A DNA stretch of 64,000 bases from Gammaproteobacteria bacterium (GTDB lineage Bacteria; Pseudomonadota; Gammaproteobacteria; Pseudomonadales; Ketobacteraceae): positions 1 to 64,000 of the forward strand of contig JABLXQ010000010.1 in the NCBI GenBank assembly GCA_013178375.1, given 5' to 3'. The notes beneath the pieces are model-generated. The model saw nothing but the letters and a program-made list of their open reading frames with translations, was not told the DNA's origin and did no database searches. Positions within the stretch are counted from its first letter, which is position 1; each line of letters starts with the position of its first letter. Positions 54,983-63,171 of the stretch are shown here, piece after piece. Position numbers and translations under genes: made by a program.

Positions 54983-56674
54983 ATGGCTGTCGTTCGTCAT
55001 CAGAATTGCCAGCAGTACACGAAAGGACGCCATGGCAGCGGCGCGGTGGTCATGGCGCTGGTTGCCGGCCTGCTGGCGCCGCCCGCAACCGCCGCGCTGG
55101 TGGAAAACCTCACCATGGGCAACGCCAAGGCCCTGGCCCTGGGCAACGCCGTTACCGCCGATCCCCCGGGCATCGATTCCATCCATTTCAATCCGGCGGG
55201 CCTGGCCCGGCTCAAGGGGCGGCAGTACGAGCTCAAGGTGCTGGCGGCGGCCATGTCGTTCACCGTGGAATTCGGTGAACATGACGCCAAGTCCCAGCAG
55301 TTGATCGACGCGTTCGGCTACGAGGATGACGTGGTCGGGCAAACCAGCGAGACCTCCACCATCGGTCTGCGCCTGCCTTACCAGGAGGGCATCTACGAAT
55401 GGCCGGCACCGATGCTGGTAGTGCCGCTGGGCGGCGCCTCGTACCGGCCGCCCAATTCCAACATAACGTTCGCCACTGCCGTGTATGCGCCGATGGCCGC
55501 CGGCTATATCCGCGATGAAGATGATCCCGCCCGCTTCATGGGCCAGTACCTGTCGCTGGCGAAGATCACCTACTTTTCTCCGTCAGTGGGCATCGAGATA
55601 AATGACGAACTGTCGGTGGGCGCGGCAATCCATTTTTCCTGGCAGGGCGTCACCGCCGGCACCCGCATTCGCGTGCCCAATTTCGCGCTGGCGTTCGGCG
55701 AACAGCTGACGAAGCAGTTGCAGGACCAGAATCTGTGCCCCAACCCGGGCGATCCCGAGCCGCCGGTGAACCTGTGCGGGATCGATCAGGAAATAGCGCG
55801 ACTGGGCCCCTACACCGACGCCGCCAGCCTGGAGTTCGATGCGGAAACCGGCATGGTGACCGGCGTCAATCTGGGGGTGTTGTGGCAACCGGTGCAGTGG
55901 TTTACCTGGGGCGCGGTGTATCAGTTCGAAAGCTCCGCCGATCTGGACGGCACCTATCGCCTCGGTTACAGCGATGAGTGGGTGAATTTCTTCACCGGCT
56001 TGAGTCAGTCGGACATGGGTCGCGCACTCAACGTGCTTATCCCGATGCCCACCGGCCAGGCCAACTCACCGTACGGGCGCGGCGTGGAGCAGGGCGACGC
56101 GGTGATTAACGTCATCACGCCGGCCCATTTCGCCACCGGTGTCAGTCTGCAACTGACTCCGGACTGGAAATTCAACGTCGATGCGAAGTGGACCGACTGG
56201 GGTGCCTGGGACGGACTCACGGTGAAATTCGATCAGGCGCTGGATTTCACCAAGCTGGCGTCCATTGTGTCGGAATATTCCGAACTCACCGAACTCACCA
56301 TTCCGCGCCACTATGCCAGCGTGTGGAACTGGGCGTTTGGCGCGGAATATCAATACAACCAGCGCCTGGCACTGCGCTTTGGCTACGAGCCGCGCAAGAG
56401 TTCGATTCCCGACGACAAGCAGGACGTGCTGTTGCCGCTGGGTGATGCCGATCTGTACACCTGCGGATTTGAATACGAAATGGGGGAAGGCCAGTTACTG
56501 GCGCTGGGCCTGGGTTATCTGGTGGCCAGTGCCGACGTGCCGGCGAACGGCAGCACCAATGCCAACAGCACCGACGACTACCACAACTTCATCTACAACC
56601 CTTATGCGGGCACTGCTTTTGAATCCAGTGCCGAGGCGTTCCTGCTGGAGCTGAGTTACCGCTCGCAGTTTTGA
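54983..56674 (+). CDS. OmpP1/FadL-family outer-membrane transporter
   Basis: A 563-residue outer-membrane protein with a signal peptide (~1-38, ending ATA), the FadL N-terminal hatch (NAKALALGNAVTADPPGIDSIHFNPAGLARL, ~46-76) and a 14-strand barrel ending in aromatic SYRSQF. FadL proteins import fatty acids and other hydrophobic compounds. It contains a Cys-rich loop (NLCPNPGDPEPPVNLCG) that may be disulphide-bonded. The ATG at 54983 follows AAGGGGG. Its stop overlaps the convergent TetR gene by 19 bases. It fits the SDR-GMC-FadL module. Confidence 0.9.
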   Translation: MAVVRHQNCQQYTKGRHGSGAVVMALVAGLLAPPATAALVENLTMGNAKALALGNAVTADPPGIDSIHFNPAGLARLKGRQYELKVLAAAMSFTVEFGEHDAKSQQLIDAFGYEDDVVGQTSETSTIGLRLPYQEGIYEWPAPMLVVPLGGASYRPPNSNITFATAVYAPMAAGYIRDEDDPARFMGQYLSLAKITYFSPSVGIEINDELSVGAAIHFSWQGVTAGTRIRVPNFALAFGEQLTKQLQDQNLCPNPGDPEPPVNLCGIDQEIARLGPYTDAASLEFDAETGMVTGVNLGVLWQPVQWFTWGAVYQFESSADLDGTYRLGYSDEWVNFFTGLSQSDMGRALNVLIPMPTGQANSPYGRGVEQGDAVINVITPAHFATGVSLQLTPDWKFNVDAKWTDWGAWDGLTVKFDQALDFTKLASIVSEYSELTELTIPRHYASVWNWAFGAEYQYNQRLALRFGYEPRKSSIPDDKQDVLLPLGDADLYTCGFEYEMGEGQLLALGLGYLVASADVPANGSTNANSTDDYHNFIYNPYAGTAFESSAEAFLLELSYRSQF

Positions 56675-57324
56675 GCGGCGGTCGTCGCAACCGTATTGAT
56701 GGCGCCGTTGAACATGATCTCCAGCAGGTCTTCCACCGGAATCGAAATGGCTGTCTGCCGGGCGTCGGCAGGCTTGCCCTGACGCAGAATCCAGGGCCGG
56801 ATCAGGATGTTCACCGCGCCCAGCAGCAACGCGTGCAGTGAACTGTGGGACAGCGGCTTGATCAGGCCCTGCGCCTGACACTGCGCAATGGTATGGTCGA
56901 AGATCGTCACGTAGGGAATCAGGTATTTTTCTTTCAGGTAATCGGCGCGTTCGCCGCCGCTGTCCAGCTCATTGAACAGCAGCCGGAAAATGGCGGGGCG
57001 CTGCTGGGCCAGGCGCAGGATTTCCGCAAAGTTGTCCTGCAGCAGCACCAGTGGACTGGCGCTGTGGTCGTGCCGGCTCAGACGCGCGATCAGCTGGGGG
57101 AATTCCAGTTCGATCATCCGGTCCACCGCTTCCCGCCAGAGCTTCAGCTTCGAGCCGAAATGATGGATGAACAGGGAATCGCTCACGCCGGCCTCTGCTG
57201 CCAGCCTGCGGATGGAGACGTCGGAAAAGCCTTTTTCGGCGAAGGCGCGGGTGGCCAGATCCAGCAGATCGTCGCGGCTGAACGTGCGGTTGTAGCTGGC
57301 GGGGCGGCCGGGCGTGCGTGCCAT
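56656..57324 (-). CDS. TetR-family transcriptional regulator
   Basis: A 222-residue repressor. N-terminal helix-turn-helix: FSRDDLLDLATRAFAEKGF then VSIRRLAAEAGVSDSLFIHHFGSK (~15-60). The C-terminal ligand domain (~75-220) is helical and hydrophobic. It is convergent with fadL (19-base overlap) and divergent from arfB. It may control fadL or neighbouring lipid genes; ligand unknown. Confidence 0.88.
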   Translation of the reverse strand: MARTPGRPASYNRTFSRDDLLDLATRAFAEKGFSDVSIRRLAAEAGVSDSLFIHHFGSKLKLWREAVDRMIELEFPQLIARLSRHDHSASPLVLLQDNFAEILRLAQQRPAIFRLLFNELDSGGERADYLKEKYLIPYVTIFDHTIAQCQAQGLIKPLSHSSLHALLLGAVNILIRPWILRQGKPADARQTAISIPVEDLLEIMFNGAINTVATTAAQNCER

Positions 57325-57399
57325 GCGGATTTTTCCGTGTAAACGTGGGCATGATCAGTGGCATCATAGTACGGCGTCCGCCTCACGGAAATCCACCGC

Positions 57400-57813
57400 A
57401 TGCTGGTCATCTCCAACAGTGTTTCCATTCCCGACGATGAAATCGAACTCACCGCGATCCGCGCGCAGGGCGCGGGCGGGCAGAACGTGAACAAGGTGTC
57501 GTCGGCGATTCATCTGCGTTTCGATATCAATGCGTCGTCGCTGCCGGAGGTTTACAAGGCGCGGTTGTTGCAATTGCAGGATCGTCGCATCAGCAAGGAC
57601 GGCGTGATCATCATCAAGGCGCAGCAATTCCGCACCCAGGAAAAAAACCGCGATGATGCGCTGGAGCGGCTGCGGGAACTGATCAGGATTGCGATGGTGG
57701 TGCAGAAGGCGCGTCGCGCCACCAAGCCGAGCAAGAACTCGCAGAAAAAACGCGTGGACAGCAAGACCAAACGGGGCGCGGTCAAGTCGTTGCGGGGGAA
57801 GGTGGAGGAATGA
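57400..57813 (+). CDS. arfB: Alternative ribosome-rescue factor ArfB (YaeJ)
   Basis: A 137-residue peptidyl-tRNA hydrolase related to release factors. The GGQ motif is at 26-28 (RAQGAGGQNVNKV), and the C-terminal tail is long and basic (KKRVDSKTKRGAVKSLRGK), as needed to enter the empty mRNA channel of a stalled ribosome. Length and motif fit ArfB. Its last 32 bases overlap the 3' end of the convergent LysR gene. Confidence 0.92.
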   Translation: MLVISNSVSIPDDEIELTAIRAQGAGGQNVNKVSSAIHLRFDINASSLPEVYKARLLQLQDRRISKDGVIIIKAQQFRTQEKNRDDALERLRELIRIAMVVQKARRATKPSKNSQKKRVDSKTKRGAVKSLRGKVEE

Positions 57814-58708
57814 GCGCGCCCAGGCCCTGAAACAACGGTTCCTCCCGCAGCCGTGTCACGATGAAATCCTTGAACAGCATCAGGCGCGCGCAACCGCGCA
57901 AATCCGGATGCATCAACACCCAGATGTCGCTGCGGAAACGGCTATCCAGTGCAAACAGGGATTGCAGTTCCGGCTTGGCCTGATCGTCCGGCAGCAGGGC
58001 GATGCCCACACCCGCCACCGCCAGCGCCGACATCGACATCAGGTCGTTGCAGCGGCTCACTATCTGGCGGGCATCCAGATGTTTTTCCGCCCACTGAAAT
58101 ACCGCAATGTGGCTCAGCTCGTTGCTGGCCAGAATCACCTGCTGGTCGCGGAAGGGATCATCCTGGGTCAGCGGCGGATTGAGCTGTTGATAGCCCGGCG
58201 ATGCGTAGGCACTCCAACCCAGCGAAAACAGTTTCTGTCCGGCCAGATAGTCTGGCGGTGCCGGCGTGGCGCGGATGGCGAGATCGGCTTCCCGCCGCGA
58301 CAGGTTGTAGTCCGCGTTGCTGGCCAGCATGTTCACGGTGATGTCGGGATACAGCGTGCGGAACTCGGCGATCAGCGGCGGCAGAAAACGGTAGGCAAAA
58401 TTGTGCGGCGCGGTGAGATTGATCGGGCCTTTCAGTTCCTCGTTGCGATTTTCGAATATCCGCTGCATTTCATCGATGGTGCCGGCGATGCGTTCCGAAT
58501 AGCTTTCCAGTTCGCGTCCCAGCGCGGTCAGGCGATAGCCTTCCGGCAGCCGGTCGAACAGTTTGGCCGACAGATCCTCCTCCAGCCCGGTGATGCGGCG
58601 GAACACGGTGGAGTGGGTCACGCCCAGCGCCTGCGCGGCCTTGGCCAGTGAACCGTGGCGGGCCACGGCGGCGAAATAATACAGATCACTCCAGTCCAGT
58701 TTTTTCAT
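57782..58708 (-). CDS. LysR-family transcriptional regulator
   Basis: A 308-residue regulator: N-terminal winged helix-turn-helix (DLYYFAAVARHGSLAKAAQALGVTHSTVFRRI, ~8-39), linker helix and a periplasmic-binding-protein-like effector domain (~90-295). GAGGGA precedes the ATG. It diverges from a glutathione S-transferase-like gene 179 bases away, a typical LysR-target arrangement, so the GST gene is its likely target. Confidence 0.92.
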   Translation of the reverse strand: MKKLDWSDLYYFAAVARHGSLAKAAQALGVTHSTVFRRITGLEEDLSAKLFDRLPEGYRLTALGRELESYSERIAGTIDEMQRIFENRNEELKGPINLTAPHNFAYRFLPPLIAEFRTLYPDITVNMLASNADYNLSRREADLAIRATPAPPDYLAGQKLFSLGWSAYASPGYQQLNPPLTQDDPFRDQQVILASNELSHIAVFQWAEKHLDARQIVSRCNDLMSMSALAVAGVGIALLPDDQAKPELQSLFALDSRFRSDIWVLMHPDLRGCARLMLFKDFIVTRLREEPLFQGLGALIPPPSPATT

Positions 58709-58886
58709 GTTGCAGTTCCCTCGTTACCGATTTCCCGCAAATGCGGTTTGCGGAAAATACGCTGGCCGTTGCCAGCCGTGGCGCTATTGTTTGCGGATGT
58801 GTTTGCTGATGGTCGAGAACCCGGACTGCCGGTGTTCTCATCCCCGTCAGCCGCCGTTCCAGCAACAACCGCAAGGAGGTAATCCC

Positions 58887-59582
58887 ATGCCGCATCCGGA
58901 GCTGGTTTTGATCAGCCATCATCTGTGTCCCTACGTACAACGCTCGGTCATTGTGCTCGCCGAAAAAGGCATTGCCCATGAGCGCCGCTATATCGATCTG
59001 AGCGACAAGCCCGACTGGTTCCTCGAACTGTCGCCCACCGGCAAGGTGCCGCTGCTGTGGGTGGACGAGCAGAGCGTGCTGTTCGAATCGGCGGTGATCT
59101 GCGAATACCTGAACGACATCACGCCCGGCAATCTGCACCCGGACGATCCCCTGCTCAGGGCACAGGAGCGTGCCTGGATAGAATTCGGTTCCCAGATATT
59201 GAATGACATCGCGCGTCTGTACAACGCCCGGGAGGAACAGGATTTCAACGATCAGTGCCGGTTGCTGGCGCGCAAGTGGCGACGGCTGGAAATGGAAGTG
59301 CAGGCGCCGTATTTTCGCGGCGGGCTGTTCGGCATGGTGGATGCCGCCTATGGACCCATTTTCCGCTATTTCGATGTGATGGATTCTTTGCTGCCGCTGG
59401 ATCTGTTTGATGGCTGCGACGGCATCCGCGCCTGGCGACGGCAATTGCAGCAACGCCGCAGCGTGCAGCAGGCGGTGGAGTCGTCCTATCCGGAGCGGCT
59501 GCGCCAGTTCCTGCGCAACCGCAACAGCTGCATCAGCCAGCGTCTGGTGCAGCATCAAGTGCCGGCAGTGCTGACAGGCTGA
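58887..59582 (+). CDS. Glutathione S-transferase-like protein
   Basis: A 231-residue GST with the thioredoxin-like N-domain (LVLISHHLCPYVQRSVIVLAEKG, ~6-28; catalytic Cys14 of the CPY type as in omega/beta-like GSTs and SspA) and the ESAVICEYL glutathione-binding block (~66-74), then the helical C-domain. A strong AAGGAGGT site lies seven bases before the ATG; the longer frame upstream is not used. The last 50 bases overlap the convergent PRMT-like gene. Regulation by the divergent LysR protein is likely. Confidence 0.88.
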   Translation: MPHPELVLISHHLCPYVQRSVIVLAEKGIAHERRYIDLSDKPDWFLELSPTGKVPLLWVDEQSVLFESAVICEYLNDITPGNLHPDDPLLRAQERAWIEFGSQILNDIARLYNAREEQDFNDQCRLLARKWRRLEMEVQAPYFRGGLFGMVDAAYGPIFRYFDVMDSLLPLDLFDGCDGIRAWRRQLQQRRSVQQAVESSYPERLRQFLRNRNSCISQRLVQHQVPAVLTG

Positions 59583-60660
59583 TACCCGCCAGGGCGGCCT
59601 CGTCCATGCTTTGCCGGAACTGGAGCGGCTGTTCGCGCGCAACGTTGGCAGTGGTCGTGGCAGAGGCGTTGCGCGGAACAACCTGGCCGTGCCAGCTGTA
59701 GATCTGGCGGAACGGCGCCTGGTCGTGCGGATAGCGACGTTCGAACCGCAGCTCGATGCGGTCGCCCTGTTCCACCGCCAGCGGTTGTTCGATGGGAAAA
59801 AAGCAATGCTTCCAGCTGTCGGAACATTTGCGGCCGCCGATGTCGCCGGAGGAAATATCCAGGATCACCTGCGGCGCCAGCTGGGCACGGAAAAATCCCT
59901 TGAATCCGGTCAGGGTGCCGGTGGTGGTGACGGTGAAATCCAGGGCGCGGCTGTATTGCGGCGCCTGCTGCCAGTTGCCGTCGTAACGCTTCACCTGCTG
60001 CACGTCGGCCAGATGCTGTTGCGTGGGAATGATGGCGTCGTAATACAGGTTGAACGGGTTGCGGATATTTTTCTGACGCAGCAATTGCTGGAACTGGTAG
60101 CGGCCGTTGAGGGTGGCGACAGAGCCGTTGCCGATATCCTGGTGGGTGCGGATGGCTTCCACCGGCACGATGAAGGTTTCCACCGCTTCGGGAATCACCG
60201 TACCGCCCGGCTTCAGCAGCCGGGCGATCGCGTCCTGCAGGATGGGCTGGAAATCTTCGTTGTCGCCCACATTGCCGATGATTTCCGAGATCAGTACATC
60301 CGCCGGCTCCGGCAACACCACATCGTATGACAGGCGGTTGACTGCCTCGAAGCGGTCGGCAAATCCGTGGGCGTGGATGCGCTGCGTGGCCAGCTCCAGC
60401 ACGTCGGCATCCAGATCAATGCCGTACACGCGACCGGCGCCGGCCTGCAGCGCCCACAATGCCAGAATGCCGGTACCCGTGCCCAGATCCACCACTACCT
60501 GCCCCGGCCGTACCTGTGAACGGATGGCGCTTTCGTACGCCACCATGCGGATGTGATCGCACAGCATCAGCTGGTGAAAATCCTCGTCCCAGTCCAGCAG
60601 CACTTCAGAAAACGGCAGCCAGGGTTGCTCCGGTGCGTAGGGTTTGAACGGTTTGATCAT
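59533..60660 (-). CDS. Bacterial PRMT-like SAM-dependent methyltransferase
   Basis: A 375-residue protein with protein-arginine-methyltransferase architecture: N-terminal helix DFHQLMLCDHIRMVAYESAI (~27-46), matching the PRMT 'HE-ML-D-R-Y' helix; SAM motif I DLGTGTG (~58-64); the double-Glu loop SEIIGNVGDNE (Glu126, Glu135), which holds the guanidinium in PRMTs; and a C-terminal beta domain. The THW loop appears as DSW before KHCFFPIEQPL. It is last in the minus-strand cluster, 47 bases after doxX. A guanidine- or imidazole-type small molecule is a plausible substrate here; protein arginine is the alternative. Confidence 0.75.
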   Translation of the reverse strand: MIKPFKPYAPEQPWLPFSEVLLDWDEDFHQLMLCDHIRMVAYESAIRSQVRPGQVVVDLGTGTGILALWALQAGAGRVYGIDLDADVLELATQRIHAHGFADRFEAVNRLSYDVVLPEPADVLISEIIGNVGDNEDFQPILQDAIARLLKPGGTVIPEAVETFIVPVEAIRTHQDIGNGSVATLNGRYQFQQLLRQKNIRNPFNLYYDAIIPTQQHLADVQQVKRYDGNWQQAPQYSRALDFTVTTTGTLTGFKGFFRAQLAPQVILDISSGDIGGRKCSDSWKHCFFPIEQPLAVEQGDRIELRFERRYPHDQAPFRQIYSWHGQVVPRNASATTTANVAREQPLQFRQSMDEAALAGISLSALPALDAAPDAG

Positions 60661-60707
60661 GTCCGGGTACCTGCGTGGCTCTGAAAAAAACTCTGGAATG
60701 AAAAGGC

Positions 60708-61160
60708 TCAGGAGTGACTGGTGCCGGGATTACCCAGATAGGTGTTCAGGTCGGGCTGCGTTGCACCTTCCGGTTTCAGCGCATATTCACCTTCGCCGAT
60801 AAACGCCAGGCTCAGCGACATGAACGCGAGAAACAGCGGATATTCCCAGCCACCGTTGGCGTTGGTGAACAGCCAGCCGTTGCCCAGGTGGGCCCAGGTG
60901 GCGCCCAGCAGGATCGGAGTTACGATCAGCGCCGACAGGCGGGTGTAAATGCCCAGCAGAATGGCGAAACCGGTGACGGCTTCCACCGCGAACACTACAT
61001 ACGCCAGCCAGCCCGGCAGGCCGATGGAACTGAAAAATGCCGCGGTGCCCGCCAGCGTGAAAATGAACAGTTTCAGATACAGGCTGTGGGCCAGCAGGAC
61101 GCTGCCCAGCGCCACGCGCAGCAACAAGGAACCGAGACTGAAATTATGCAAGCTATCCAT
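60708..61160 (-). CDS. DoxX-family membrane protein
   Basis: A 150-residue protein with four membrane helices (~8-30, 45-65, 70-90, 105-130), matching the DoxX family (LLLRVALGSVLLAHSLYLKLF start). DoxX proteins are linked to quinone-coupled redox or thiol oxidation. AGGAG precedes the ATG. It sits between the Rieske and PRMT-like genes, with gaps of 68 and 47 bases. A link to electron supply for the cluster is only inferred. Confidence 0.85.
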   Translation of the reverse strand: MDSLHNFSLGSLLLRVALGSVLLAHSLYLKLFIFTLAGTAAFFSSIGLPGWLAYVVFAVEAVTGFAILLGIYTRLSALIVTPILLGATWAHLGNGWLFTNANGGWEYPLFLAFMSLSLAFIGEGEYALKPEGATQPDLNTYLGNPGTSHS

Positions 61161-61228
61161 GATGATCTCCTGGTGATGTGAAAGGTTGGTCGACGATGAA
61201 CGTGTCCATTGTAGGAACCACCGTCTGC

Positions 61229-61525
61229 TTAGGAATCCGGCATCGCTGCAAGCGGGCTTTGCATTTCTGCAGAGCCCGCTGGCAATCCGGTGGATACCGG
61301 CTGTTGCAGCGCCAGCGGGCCGCAGTCGGGGCCGGACAGTTGCGCGCCGGTGCGCAGGCAGAACACCGAGTGGTGCAGCGGACAGGACAGGGTCCTGCGC
61401 TGGCGGTTGACGTGGCCGTGGTCCAGTCGCCCGGCGCGATGGGGGCAGTGACGCGGCACGCGCAGCACGTCGTCATCGATGTGCAGCAGAAAAAAACCGC
61501 TTTCCTCATGCGGCGGAATGTTCAT
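61229..61525 (-). CDS. Small Rieske [2Fe-2S] ferredoxin
   Basis: A 98-residue soluble Rieske protein: CPH (~26-28) and CPLHH (~47-51) are the two Cys/His pairs that bind a [2Fe-2S] cluster, in the normal order and spacing. AGGAGC lies before the ATG at 61525, which is 20 bases inside the diiron-oxygenase gene, so the two are translationally coupled. Rieske ferredoxins supply electrons to oxygenases; the neighbouring diiron enzyme is the obvious partner. Confidence 0.9.
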   Translation of the reverse strand: MNIPPHEESGFFLLHIDDDVLRVPRHCPHRAGRLDHGHVNRQRRTLSCPLHHSVFCLRTGAQLSGPDCGPLALQQPVSTGLPAGSAEMQSPLAAMPDS

Positions 61526-62372
61526 GGCGCTGCTCCTGCGGCTGGCTTGGCCAGCGGTTGCCACGCGCCTTGTGCACAGCATCGGCAAACGCTTGCGTAG
61601 TGATGGTGCTGGCCAGACACACACCCTGCCAGGCCTTGCACGGGTCCAGCGCGCGCTCGCGGTTCATCGCCGCCAGCAGGCGCCGGCCTTCCAGCGCGTG
61701 AAAGCGGTCGATGTGGCAATGCTCGCTGTAATAGTGGTGTGCGCTGATTCCCAGCCGTTCGCAGGCCGCCACATAACAGGGAAAGAAATGCGGAATCACG
61801 CTTTCCAGATAGGTGATGGCACCGGCGAACCAGGACGGATCGTCGGCGCGGATCGTCATCCAGTAGAACTGGTTCACGAAGGCGAAACTGGCCTCGCTGA
61901 TCAGATCCAGGTACGGCTCCGGTGCGGAGGTCATGTCCAGTTCCCGCAGCAGGTTGACGTACAGCGTGGTGTGCATGCGTTGCGGATTGGCGGAACCGAA
62001 TTCGTCGATCAGGATGCGCAGCATCGGCAGCTGGGCTGTGAGCGGCAGGCGCGGCATGATGTAGTAGAACGATTGCGCTTCCGTGAGCCCGTCGAGCGCA
62101 AATTCCTGCACCAGGATGCGGAACTCCGGCCGCGTCATCGCCTCGCGCACGTAACGTGATTCTTCCGTTTCATGCTGTGCTTCCCACTGCACGCGCTGAT
62201 CGATGCGGTCCAGTAGCTGGTCGCAGCTGGTGACGGCGCTCATTGCGCTGGCATCGCTGGCCAGCACGCGGTCGATCCATTGGCGTTCGAACCGGCGCAG
62301 GTCTGGATCGAAGCTGCTGATATCGCGCAGCCGGTTGCGGTTATGCAGGTAGAGTTGCTTCTGGCTGATCAT
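61506..62372 (-). CDS. Heme-oxygenase-like diiron oxygenase (HDO), N-oxygenase type
   Basis: A 288-residue all-helical protein of the 'iron-containing redox enzyme' family. Visible metal ligands: Glu98 (LTEAQ), Glu124 and His134 (DEFGSANPQRMH), Glu190 (TYLES), and His218, Asp222 and His225 (EHCHIDRFH, the H-x3-D-x2-H HDO signature). The spacings of 26, 10, 56, 28, 4 and 3 follow, from memory, those of the diiron domain of the N-oxygenase SznF, including the extra Glu of N-oxygenases. Known relatives oxidise amines to nitro, nitroso or oxime groups, or cleave C-C bonds. It overlaps the lyase gene upstream by 32 bases and the Rieske gene downstream by 20. The ATG at 62372 is preferred to an upstream TTG. 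Confidence 0.88.
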   Translation of the reverse strand: MISQKQLYLHNRNRLRDISSFDPDLRRFERQWIDRVLASDASAMSAVTSCDQLLDRIDQRVQWEAQHETEESRYVREAMTRPEFRILVQEFALDGLTEAQSFYYIMPRLPLTAQLPMLRILIDEFGSANPQRMHTTLYVNLLRELDMTSAPEPYLDLISEASFAFVNQFYWMTIRADDPSWFAGAITYLESVIPHFFPCYVAACERLGISAHHYYSEHCHIDRFHALEGRRLLAAMNRERALDPCKAWQGVCLASTITTQAFADAVHKARGNRWPSQPQEQRHEHSAA

Positions 62373-63171
62373 GGTGGGCGTCCGTGGCGGGTTCAAGGGT
62401 GCGGGGGGAATGGATGATGCCGCGCGCGTGCAGATCCAGTTTCAGGTGGCGATACCAGTCCGGCAGAAACACGCCCTTGTTGCGGCACTCTTCGCACAAC
62501 AGCGCATTGGCCGCGTAGCTGCGCTGCCGGGTCACTTCCTGGCACAGGCGCGGATTCAGATTGCAGTACGACACCATGGAACCGTCGGCGTCGTATTCCA
62601 GAATTTTGTCCTCCCAGCCCTGGTACACCTTCACGCCCATGCGACGGATATTTCGCAGGTGCGGCGCCACCTTGTTTTCGCCACTGGATTCCTTGATGGC
62701 CTTCACCCGTGGCAGCGCGCACAGCGACAGCAGGGTGTCGATCTCCCAGCGGTTGTTGCACAGGGTGGATTCGAAATAAATGTAAAGGTCCAGCGGCGTG
62801 GCATCGTGCACGCGGGCGAAATGTTCGTAGATCGCGTTCTGCGACAGGCCCGGCTGGAACGGTGCAGTGCAGATCACGCCCTGGGCGCCCAGTTGCCGGG
62901 CCACCTGGGCCCGCTCGATCACGGCTTCGGTGGTGGCACGCTCGATGCCCGCGATCACCGGCAGGCCATCCGCGAATTCCACGCACAATCGCACCATGTC
63001 GTGCCACTGCGCGTCCGACAGCAGCCAGCCTTCACCCGAGGTGAGGCAGGGCACAAATCCGTCCACGTTGGGCCGGGCGAATCGCATCAGTCTTGCCACG
63101 CTGTCGCGGCACACCCGGCCGGCATCGTTGAAGGGTGTGATCAGCGGCAGAAATACTTCCTTGTCAGACAT
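62341..63171 (-). CDS. Dihydrodipicolinate-synthase-family lyase/aldolase
   Basis: A 276-residue class I aldolase of the DHDPS/N-acetylneuraminate-lyase family: Schiff-base Lys160 (VKAIKESSG), active-site Tyr132 (LYIYFES) and Thr44-Ser45 (CLTSGE) are at the same positions as Lys161, Tyr133 and Thr44-Thr45 of E. coli DapA. Housekeeping DapA has other conserved blocks that are missing here. In azomycin synthesis a protein of this family does a retro-aldol step releasing pyruvate. AGGAGAG precedes the ATG. It overlaps the unknown upstream gene by 8 bases. Confidence 0.88.
   Translation of the reverse strand: MSDKEVFLPLITPFNDAGRVCRDSVARLMRFARPNVDGFVPCLTSGEGWLLSDAQWHDMVRLCVEFADGLPVIAGIERATTEAVIERAQVARQLGAQGVICTAPFQPGLSQNAIYEHFARVHDATPLDLYIYFESTLCNNRWEIDTLLSLCALPRVKAIKESSGENKVAPHLRNIRRMGVKVYQGWEDKILEYDADGSMVSYCNLNPRLCQEVTRQRSYAANALLCEECRNKGVFLPDWYRHLKLDLHARGIIHSPRTLEPATDAHHDQPEATLPA

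Noticed and set aside
62341-63171. Housekeeping dapA (lysine pathway) because lysA and dapF are in the window
   Set aside because: It lies 32 kb away in an unrelated run with an HDO and PLP enzyme; active-site residues are kept but other DapA blocks are not.
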